Of a DNA stretch of 64,000 nt, positions 57,918 to 64,000 are shown piece by piece. The notes below the pieces were generated by a model. That model saw only the letters and a list, made by a program, of their open reading frames with translations, had not been told where the DNA came from and did no database searches. Position numbers and translations under genes: made by a program. Numbering within the stretch: the first letter of the stretch is position 1; every line of letters starts with the position of its first letter. Source of the stretch: Bog-793 sp963761425 (GTDB lineage: Bacteria; Actinomycetota; Acidimicrobiia; Acidimicrobiales; Bog-793); assembly GCA_963761425.1 (NCBI GenBank), contig CAVXGQ010000002.1:186001-250000 (forward strand), read 5' to 3'.

Positions 57918-57996
57918 AGAAATAGCAGGCCAGAGCCGTAGCGGTAGTCGAGGAACTGGTTCTTGGCAGGTCTCGCGAGCCAATCCGCGAGCCAAC

Positions 57997-58092
57997 TCGT
58001 CGATCCGGATCACTGCCGACGTCTATGGCCACATCTTCAATCCGCAACGCCAACAGGCGGCCGAAGCGATGGCAGAAGCACTCTGGTCGTAG
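57997..58092 (+). pseudogene. tyrosine recombinase (phage integrase), C-terminal tail
   Basis: The last ~31 codons (SSIRITADVYGHIFNPQRQQ and an Ala/Glu-rich end) match the end of phage integrases; the Y of DVYGH is the catalytic-tyrosine position. Everything upstream of this tail is missing. It lies 80 bp after the tRNA-Pro remnant, so an integrative element once ended here. Confidence 0.75.
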
Positions 58093-58129
58093 CTGGACCG
58101 TTCGTGCGTGACCACGAACCGGTGCGTCC

Positions 58130-59344
58130 TCAACTGGTCATCGCAACACCTCTCTGATCGGCGAACACTGACGTCGTCGATGGGGAGGAACGGTGATGGC
58201 GAGGTTCACAGAAGCCGACAGGGCGACGATCTGGGAGATGCGGGAGGCCGGCGTGCCGGTGAAGCGCATCGCCAAGCACCTCGGACGCCAGAACTCTTCG
58301 CTTCGGAAGTTGATCGCCGACGCAGGGGGGAGACGACCGCACGAACGAGGGCGTGCTGAGCTCAGGCTCTCCCTTGAAGAGCGAGAAGAGATTTCGCGAG
58401 GACTCGCCGCAGGTCTCTCGATCCGGGTGATCTCGACCGGACTCGGGCGTGCGCCCTCGACGGTGTGTCGAGAGGTGAACGCGAATGGCGGCCGTCAGCA
58501 TTACCGAGCGCTCGTTGCCGATCGGGGTGCGCAACGACGCGCGCTGCGACCCAGACGAGCGAAGCTTTCCCGGTGCCGACGGCTCAGATCGACCGTCGAA
58601 CGAAAGCTCGAGGCCAGGTGGTCACCCGAGCAGATCTCCGCGTGGTTGGCTCTTAGCTATCCGAATGATCCGGAGATGCGGGTGTCCCACGAGACCATCT
58701 ACCAGTCGCTGTTCGTCCAGGGCCGTGGAGCGCTTCGGAAAGAGCTCCACACCTGCCTGCGAAGCGGTCGGGCGATGCGAAGAGCCAAGGCCTACACCAA
58801 GGGCGGGATCGGCCAAGGACAGCTCCGCAACATGGTGATGATCTCCGAGCGACCGGCCGAGGTCGCCGACCGCGCCGTGCCCGGGCACTGGGAGGGTGAT
58901 CTCATCTTCGGCAAGAAGATGACCGCAATCGGAACCCTCGTCGAACGTCACAGCCGCTACGTCATCTTGTTGAAGCTGCCCCACGGGAACACCGCCGAGT
59001 CGGTCCGCACCGCACTCGCGAAGCGCATCGTCACGCTTCCCGTCCAGCTCCGCAGATCGATCACCTGGGACCAGGGAAAGGAGATGGCCGAGCACGTCCA
59101 GTTCACGATCGACACCGGGGTGCAGATCTACTTCTGCGACCCGAAGAGCCCCTGGCAACGCGGCAGCAACGAGAACACGAACGGTCTCTTGCGCCAATAT
59201 CTGCCGAAGTCAACGGATCTCTCTCAGTGCACCCAACGCGAGCTCGATGCCATCGCTCGTTCCCTCAACAACAGACCTCGACAGACGCTCGGGTGGATGA
59301 CACCATCTCAGGCGTTCGTCAAGGCTGTTGCGTTGACCGCTTGA
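58130..59344 (+). mobile_element. IS30-family insertion sequence
   Basis: The left end TCAACTGGTCATCGCAACA (58130) and the inverted right end TCAAGCGGTCAACGCAACA (ending 59344) match at 16 of 19 positions and enclose one complete transposase gene. The right repeat includes the transposase stop codon. Confidence 0.7.
58196..59344 (+). CDS. IS30-family transposase
   Basis: 382 aa. N-terminal helix-turn-helix regions (residues ~5-60 and ~65-100, SIRVISTGLGRAPSTVCREV) precede the DDE core: Asp in GHWEGDLIFGK, Asp in ITWDQGKEMAEH and Glu in RGSNENTNGLLRQYLP, all in family context. ATG 58196 follows GGGAGG (GTG 58193 adjacent). Appears intact. Confidence 0.93.
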   Translation: MARFTEADRATIWEMREAGVPVKRIAKHLGRQNSSLRKLIADAGGRRPHERGRAELRLSLEEREEISRGLAAGLSIRVISTGLGRAPSTVCREVNANGGRQHYRALVADRGAQRRALRPRRAKLSRCRRLRSTVERKLEARWSPEQISAWLALSYPNDPEMRVSHETIYQSLFVQGRGALRKELHTCLRSGRAMRRAKAYTKGGIGQGQLRNMVMISERPAEVADRAVPGHWEGDLIFGKKMTAIGTLVERHSRYVILLKLPHGNTAESVRTALAKRIVTLPVQLRRSITWDQGKEMAEHVQFTIDTGVQIYFCDPKSPWQRGSNENTNGLLRQYLPKSTDLSQCTQRELDAIARSLNNRPRQTLGWMTPSQAFVKAVALTA

Positions 59345-59461
59345 GCGCGCAGGTGAATAGGGGCACCCGGTAGGGGTGTGTATCGTGAGCGGCTCGCGGG
59401 TTCCTAGCAACTGTTTTCTTATCGGTGGAACAACTTGGCTTCGGTGCGCGAACGTGATCGC

Positions 59462-60100
59462 ATGCCAGCCGAGCCTGGGGTGAGCTCGAGCATCGACGTC
59501 GTCCTATTCGACCTCGGCGGGGTCCTTGTCGAGCTCGCGAGCGTGGAACCGATGCGCGAGCTCGCTTCGGCTCACGACGACGAGGAGGTCTGGCGACACT
59601 GGCTGACCTGCCCCTGGGTACGCGCCTTCGAGCGTGGAGACTGCTCCGCGGAGGCATTCGCTGTGGGCATCGTCGGTGACTGGCAGATGGCGATCTCGCC
59701 AGAGGAGTTCCTCGAGCGCTTCCAGGACTGGCCGCGAGACCCTTTTCCTGGTGCACACGGACTCGTCGAGGACGCCAGTCGTTCGGTGCTCGTCGGCTGC
59801 CTCAGCAACATGAACGCGCTCCACCGGGAGCGGCACGCGCACCGGTGGACCTTCCTCGAGGCGCTCGACTTTCGCTTCTTGTCCTTCGAGCTCGGCTGCC
59901 TCAAGCCCGATCAGGCGATCTTCGAGCGCGTCGCCGAGGCTCTTCCCACGCCGAGGGAGCGGGTCCTATTCCTCGACGACAACGTCATCAACACCGACGG
60001 CGCTGTGGACGCGGGCTTTCGTGCCGTGCGTGTTCGTGGTGTCGACGAGGCACGTGCCGCGCTCGTCGCGGCCGGTGTCATGGGCGGCTCCGGTGGATGA
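59462..60100 (+). CDS. HAD-superfamily hydrolase
   Basis: 212 aa haloacid dehalogenase-like phosphatase. Motif I is VVLFDLGGVLVE, the motif II Ser lies in VGCLSNMN, the motif III Lys in ELGCLKPDQAIFE and the motif IV acid in VLFLDDNVINTDGA. The overall layout matches YihX-type small-molecule phosphatases. TTG 59435 and GTG 59444 are alternative starts. Substrate unknown. A second, truncated HAD gene follows after 39 bp. Confidence 0.85.
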   Translation: MPAEPGVSSSIDVVLFDLGGVLVELASVEPMRELASAHDDEEVWRHWLTCPWVRAFERGDCSAEAFAVGIVGDWQMAISPEEFLERFQDWPRDPFPGAHGLVEDASRSVLVGCLSNMNALHRERHAHRWTFLEALDFRFLSFELGCLKPDQAIFERVAEALPTPRERVLFLDDNVINTDGAVDAGFRAVRVRGVDEARAALVAAGVMGGSGG

Positions 60101-60139
60101 AGCTCGGATCAATCGAACCGAGGAAACGAGGCTGGTCCG

Positions 60140-60420
60140 GTGCTGAGGGGAGTGGTCTTCGACCTGTTCGGCACGCTGACCGGCTTCGAGGCCGATCGGG
60201 ACCGGCAGACCGAGGTGCCCACCGAGGTGCTCGATGTGCCCTACCTGGAGCTCCGCGACGTTCTCCGCGCGACCTTCGACGAACGCGCGAGGGGCCGCTT
60301 CGGCGACCTTCAGGCCACACTCCAGCGCCTGTGCGAGGAGATCGACCCGACGGCGGCGGACACGCCCGGGTACCCGACGCTCGAGGATGCGCACTTCGTG
60401 GCGGAGCACCGTCAACTATG
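60140..60420 (+). pseudogene. second HAD-family gene, N-terminal fragment
   Basis: Starts GTG 60140 with LRGVVFDLFGTLTGFEADRD (HAD motif I) and continues with helical cap sequence to VAEHRQL. At about 60420 it runs into DNA that belongs to an antisense GNAT gene fragment. Catalytic motifs II-IV are missing. Confidence 0.75.
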
Positions 60421-60666
60421 TCCTGGTCGAACCCAGCTCGGCATCAAGCACCGGGACGGGGAGCCGGCATTGGCGATAATCCCGGGAGGCCTTCGGGCAT
60501 GGGCAATTTCCTGGCGCAGCGCCTGGCGTTTGTTCGACTTGGGACCAGACGCCGGGGTTTCGCGAGAGCTGAGGAAACGCTGACACCAGCACCACGAAGG
60601 GTTCTCGCCGCGCCACCCGAAGACGGTGACGAGGTCATCCCATCGATCCGCGGTCGCGGGCCACAC
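60412..60666 (-). pseudogene. GNAT-like acetyltransferase, N-terminal fragment
   Basis: Minus-strand frame with DRWDDLVTVFGWRGENPSWC and WCQRF, then ALRQEIAHARRPPGIIA, resembling the N-terminal region of small GNAT-type proteins. It ends abruptly where the HAD fragment of the opposite strand begins. The acetyl-CoA binding half is absent. Confidence 0.6.
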
Positions 60667-60687
60667 CTGTACCGATGTGGCCGACCG

Positions 60688-61338
60688 TCAGCGTCCTGTT
60701 GCGGTACAGACGCAGACCCGGTTGCCGTCGGGATCGGCGAGAACGGTGAAGGACGGGGCCGAAGAGTCGTCGACGACGGACCCGCCGGCGGCCACGGCGT
60801 CGGCGATTCGGCCTTCGGCCACCTCGGGCGCCAGCCACAGGTCGAAGTGCCAGCGCTGGCGGGGGATCTCGTGGTCGTCGGTGCCCTGGAACCAGAGACT
60901 TGGGACCCGGGCGGTGGGGTCGAAGACCGAGTCGTAGATCTTGTTGTCCGGGCTGCCGGTGAGCAGAACCGACCAGAAGGGGCTGATGTCATCTTCGTGC
61001 GCGGTGTCCAGTGCGATCTCGAGCTGGGTCACCGCGCCGGGCTCGGGCTCGAGTCCGTGCTCGCGAGCGATCTCGCTGATCCTCCTGGCCATGTCGACGT
61101 CCTTCTGGGTGACCCACAGGCCGTCCTCATGGGTGCAAAGCGAGACGTCGACGACGCCGTAGGTCAGCTTCAGGTCGGGGTGGTGACCCTCGGCCTCCGC
61201 GATCTGTGCCACGGCAGCGACGAACGCCGTCGCCACCACGTAGTTTGGGATCGAATAGCGAGCGTGCAGCGCCTGGGCCAGCTTGCGCCAGTCGGCGAGA
61301 CCTGCTTCGACGATCCGCTGGTTGCTGAGTCTCTCCAT
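60688..61338 (-). CDS. pterin-4a-carbinolamine dehydratase fused to a glyoxalase-like domain
   Basis: 216 aa. The N-terminal ~100 residues are a PCD/DCoH domain with the HHPDLKLTYGVVDVSLCTHE block, whose histidines bind the pterin. The C-terminal ~110 residues are a VOC/glyoxalase-like domain (LEIALDTAHEDDISPFWSVL and FTVLADPDGNRVCVC). Such fusions occur in Actinobacteria. No aromatic amino acid hydroxylase is nearby, so a broader role for the dehydratase is possible. Confidence 0.88.
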   Translation of the reverse strand: MERLSNQRIVEAGLADWRKLAQALHARYSIPNYVVATAFVAAVAQIAEAEGHHPDLKLTYGVVDVSLCTHEDGLWVTQKDVDMARRISEIAREHGLEPEPGAVTQLEIALDTAHEDDISPFWSVLLTGSPDNKIYDSVFDPTARVPSLWFQGTDDHEIPRQRWHFDLWLAPEVAEGRIADAVAAGGSVVDDSSAPSFTVLADPDGNRVCVCTATGR

Positions 61339-61679
61339 GACTCAACTCTGCCACGAGGAGCTGACTGCCGATTTCACCGCCCTCGGTGCGCCCAAGAGGG
61401 CACCGCGATACCGGCTGGGAAGTGGTCGTCCGGCTAACACCACCCGATGAGTCACCAGAAGGTTCCTTAGCTCTGCTTAGCTTAGAAGCACAGAATGATC
61501 CTTCTGGCACTGGCGACAACGAACTCATCGGCTGGGTCAACCACGCCAAATCGACGGTTCGGGCGCCGGTGTCGTGTCCCGCAACCTTCGGCGGGACTTG
61601 TATTCAGACTGTCCCCGACCGCCGGTTAGGTCCCGGCCCACGGCTCAAGCCACCAGTCGCAGAACGTTGGTGTCGGAGA
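61339..61679. other. intergenic DNA left of the right IS481 copy
   Basis: About 340 bp without a gene. It has an 8 bp inverted repeat (CCAGAAGG at 61455, CCTTCTGG at 61500) and, at its right edge, TGGTGTCGGAGA (61668-61679), identical to the first 12 bp of the tRNA-Leu fragment on the other side of the IS. Confidence 0.5.
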
Positions 61680-62958
61680 CGGTGCGCGATTTCAGGACAT
61701 AAGCGACAACGACGCCGCTGATGTGTCAAGACATCGGAGACATTGACGAAGGGGGTCTCCGGTGGACAAGGGACGTTTCCTCATCGAGCGCCACCTGAAG
61801 GAGGGAACGCCGATCGCCGAGCTCGCCGCGACCAACGGCATGCACCGGAGCTGGCTCTACCAGCTCCTCGCCCGCTACGAGGCCGAAGGCGAGCCCGGGC
61901 TCAACCCCCGCTCGCGCCGCCCGCACCGCTCGCCGTCCCGGATCTCCGACCTGTTCGAAGACGAGATCGTGCGGAAAAGAAAGTCCCTCGAGGACGCCGG
62001 GTGGGACGCCGGTCCCGAGACGATCTACGACCACCTCGCCAAGCGCCACCGCCAGGTCCCGTCGGTCTCCACCATCTGGCGGGTGCTTCGGGCCCGGGGC
62101 TTCATCACCCCAGAGCCCCACAAGCGCCCCCGGAACTCCTATGTGCGCTTCGTCGCCGAGCTCCCCAACGAATGCTGGCAGATGGACACCACCCACGTCA
62201 GCCTGGCCGACGGGACAGACGTCGAGATCCTCAACCTGATCGACGACCACTCCCGCCTTTGCGTCGGGGCCCGGGCACAACGGGTCTACAAGGCGACCGA
62301 CGTCGTCGGGGTGTTCTTGGACGCCGTTCAACGCTTCGGCGCCCCGGCGGCCGTCCTCTCGGATAACGGGGCCATCTTCACCGCCGCCTACCGCTTTGGC
62401 GTCGGGGCCCTGGAGGCGGAGCTCGCCGCCTTGGGCATCGACTTCAAGCACTCCCGCCCCTATCGCCCCCAGACCTGCGGGAAGGTCGAGCGGTTCCACC
62501 AGACCATGAAGAAGTACCTGAACCGCCAGCGCCCCCCAAAGTCGCTGGGCGCGCTTCAGGCCCAGATCGACCGCTTCGTCGAGTACTACAACGCCACCCG
62601 CCCGCACCGCTCGCTCGGGCGAGCGACGCCAGGAAAGGTCTTCTCGTCCCGGACGAAAGCCCATCCGCGGCTGCCATCGGCACCCGGGGGCCACCGCCTC
62701 CGCCGCGACCGGGTCGACCGGGGAGGCAAGCTCACCCTGCGCCACAGCGGGCGGCTCCACCACCTCGGGGTCGGGCGGGCCCACGCCGGCGAGCTGGTCG
62801 CCATCTTTGTCGCCGGGCGCGCGGTGCGGATCGTCAGTGAAGAGGGCGAACTCATCCGCCAGTTCGAACTCGACACCTCGCGGGACTACCAGCCAATGAG
62901 CTGACCGGGGTGTCTACGATGTCTCGCGACATCGTCTCCGATGTCTCGCGACAGGACA
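61680..62958 (+). mobile_element. IS481-family insertion sequence, right copy
   Basis: Inverted relative to 26002-27258 and almost identical to it. The right terminus has an extra ~21 bp duplication of the end repeat (GACATCGTCTCCGATGTCTC). It is flanked on both sides by TGGTGTCGGAGA. Confidence 0.8.
61762..62904 (+). CDS. IS481-family DDE transposase (second copy)
   Basis: 380 aa, intact, differing from the copy at 26034-27176 at two residues (Ser after DTTHV, Arg in ARAQRVYK). The DDE set is the same: WQMDTTHV, LSDNGA and GKVERFHQTM. The near-identity indicates recent duplication or gene conversion. Confidence 0.93.
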   Translation: MDKGRFLIERHLKEGTPIAELAATNGMHRSWLYQLLARYEAEGEPGLNPRSRRPHRSPSRISDLFEDEIVRKRKSLEDAGWDAGPETIYDHLAKRHRQVPSVSTIWRVLRARGFITPEPHKRPRNSYVRFVAELPNECWQMDTTHVSLADGTDVEILNLIDDHSRLCVGARAQRVYKATDVVGVFLDAVQRFGAPAAVLSDNGAIFTAAYRFGVGALEAELAALGIDFKHSRPYRPQTCGKVERFHQTMKKYLNRQRPPKSLGALQAQIDRFVEYYNATRPHRSLGRATPGKVFSSRTKAHPRLPSAPGGHRLRRDRVDRGGKLTLRHSGRLHHLGVGRAHAGELVAIFVAGRAVRIVSEEGELIRQFELDTSRDYQPMS

Positions 62959-63014
62959 TGGTGTCGGAGAGGGGACTTGAACCCCTACGCCCTTGCGGGC
63001 ACCAGCCCCTCAAG
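62959..63014 (-). repeat. tRNA-Leu 3' half, attachment-site-like repeat (right copy)
   Basis: Perfect reverse-complement copy of 25945-26000, from anticodon loop to CCA. The 5' half of the tRNA is missing (sequence beyond 63014 is unrelated), so it is not a functional tRNA. Confidence 0.9.
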
Positions 63015-63181
63015 CGATCGGGATACGTCTATGCAGTGGCACTCAATCGAATGCTGCCTGGTCAGCGACCTGGCCATGTCCAGCCTGTCCGCTCCAGAAC
63101 CCTCCAATCCGCACCGTTGATTAGCAGATGATTAGCAGAGAGTCACTGCCTGGAGGCGAGGGAACTCGAACGCGAACCTCA
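63015..63181. other. noncoding junction DNA between attachment-type repeats
   Basis: No gene seen. It contains a direct repeat GATTAGCAGATGATTAGCAG (63119-63138), of the kind found as arm-type sites near integrase attachment sites. Confidence 0.4.
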
Positions 63182-63320
63182 TGACCCCCAGGGAAATCGA
63201 ATAGGTATCCGGGCGTCCATCAGAGTCCACCGAGCGGCTCTGACCAGGTGCTTGTGTCCGCGGATGCCTGTCCGCGTCCAGTCGGGTCTGAGGGCTTGGC
63301 TACAGAAATGGCTACACGAA
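63182..63320 (-). repeat. integration-boundary repeat, copy B
   Basis: Inverted relative copy of 57745-57883, ending in the same TTTCCCTGGGGGTCA core. Beyond the core it joins a different, degenerate sequence (TGAGGTTCGCGTTCGAGTT), suggesting another or decayed tRNA-Pro-like site. Confidence 0.7.
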
Positions 63321-63414
63321 CGCGCTTCTTAAGGGGCATTGGACGCTCGACGGTCGACAAAAGAGGTAGTCGCCTTCATCGACACCCAGCGGTCCAACCC
63401 GTGGTCAGGCTTCA

Positions 63415-64000
63415 CTAGTTGGCAGGTCCCGCCTGCACGCCCCGGGGCTCTTGCCATAGCAGGTGTGCCTGGCCCGCCTTGAAGGCGATCAGCTGCTGGT
63501 GCGCTTCGAAACCGCCGTCTCCGGGTAGCTCATCGGCGTAGATGACACCGCCTGGGGCGAACGAGAAGGAGGTCAGCCAGAAGTACTCGCTGCGAAGGTT
63601 GATCTTGCTGAGGTTGTCCGCCATGACGAGTCCCGAGCGACCGAGCCGCATGATTGCCGAGAAGCTGTCGACGTAGATCGCCCCGCCCGGTCCCTCGGTT
63701 AACAGGCCATGGTCACCACCGCTTTGTCGCGCGTAACCGAGGTAGTAGGCATCGCCGTTGGGTTCAACTCGCCAGACACCCCAGCCGTTGAAACCGGTGA
63801 CGTCGAGGTTCCCACGTGCGTCGATGGCGATCGCACCCAGATTCATGTCGAGGCTGTTTGGCATGTAATGCACTTTTCTGAACGACATTCGATGGGTGGC
63901 GATCTGCTCGAAACGGCCATCTTCGAGACGCAGCAGTTGGCGAGTGGTAGCGACCACGAGCTGACCGTTGCGTCCAACTGCGAAATTGGGTTGCCAACCG
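63415..64000 (-). CDS. propeller-like hypothetical protein, 5' end outside window
   Basis: Minus-strand frame open through the window edge; ~195 C-terminal residues are visible. Repeated short blocks such as FAVGRNGQLVVAT, GAIAIDARGNLDVTGFNG, LTEGPGGAIYVDSF and FSFAPGGVIYADE are spaced ~40 residues apart, as in NHL/SMP-type beta-propellers. A GTG at 63957 is internal. Function unknown. Confidence 0.65.
   Translation of the reverse strand, partial: GWQPNFAVGRNGQLVVATTRQLLRLEDGRFEQIATHRMSFRKVHYMPNSLDMNLGAIAIDARGNLDVTGFNGWGVWRVEPNGDAYYLGYARQSGGDHGLLTEGPGGAIYVDSFSAIMRLGRSGLVMADNLSKINLRSEYFWLTSFSFAPGGVIYADELPGDGGFEAHQQLIAFKAGQAHLLWQEPRGVQAGPAN

Overview
This window looks like the chromosome of a high-GC actinobacterium, plausibly of the class Acidimicrobiia. 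The evidence is the strongly GC-biased codon use, the frequent GTG starts with GTGA stop/start overlaps, and the block uvrB-uvrA ... uvrC-rapZ-gap-pgk-tpiA-secG. The class assignment is an inference from gene order and protein style; no rRNA lies in the window.

Region 1 (1-25.8 kb) is conserved backbone, mostly on the + strand. It holds the 3' part of polA, rpsA (four S1 domains), coaE, uvrB (frameshifted in its last ~16 codons), uvrA and a TIG-domain membrane protein. A minus-strand agmatine deiminase operon follows (carbamoyltransferase, aguA, APC permease). Then come an aldo/keto reductase, nadA (-), uvrC, a methyltransferase, rapZ, the glycolytic run gap-pgk-tpiA, secG and an oligopeptide-type solute-binding protein. 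The yvcK and whiA genes usually found between rapZ and gap are absent here.

Region 2 (25.9-63.0 kb) is accessory DNA starting at a tRNA-Leu(GAG) gene. It is bounded by two inverted arms of about 1.3 kb. Each arm carries the 56 bp 3' half of tRNA-Leu directly next to a nearly identical IS481-family element. Inside are: (a) a DeoR-controlled sugar module (28.0-32.4 kb) with DhaK- and DhaL-type kinase subunits, an SDR remnant, an RpiB-type isomerase and a TIM-type isomerase, which fits tetrulose (erythrulose-type) catabolism; (b) an IS1634-type element; (c) a markedly AT-richer operon (35.1-41.2 kb) with a NitT/TauT-type ABC transporter, an amidohydrolase and a frameshifted creatinase/M24-fold protein; (d) a second, eroded sugar module (41.2-45.5 kb) with an LsrF-like aldolase/thiolase, an intact SDR, a DhaK'-'DhaL deletion chimera and a class II aldolase, preceded by a perfect 16 bp palindrome; (e) a DNA methyltransferase with a C-terminal nuclease-like domain, a dead GH12 endoglucanase and an SQR-like flavoprotein; (f) a sulfate assimilation operon (TSUP permease, cysH, cysD, cysN) whose CysH lacks one of the expected iron-sulfur cysteines; (g) an LCP cell-wall protein, an integrase tail joined to a tRNA-Pro(GGG) attachment remnant, an IS30 element, HAD and GNAT fragments, and a pterin dehydratase/VOC fusion.

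Region 3 (63.0-64.0 kb) carries a second, inverted copy of the tRNA-Pro-type attachment segment and the 3' part of a propeller-like protein on the - strand that runs off the window.

The accessory half is a graveyard of mobile DNA (IS481, IS256, IS1634, IS3, IS30, an IS21-like end, a 125 bp MITE-like hairpin) in which several metabolic genes are broken. The best candidates for undescribed biology are the split ketose-phosphate modules, the AT-rich ABC/amidohydrolase/creatinase-fold operon and the methyltransferase-nuclease fusion.
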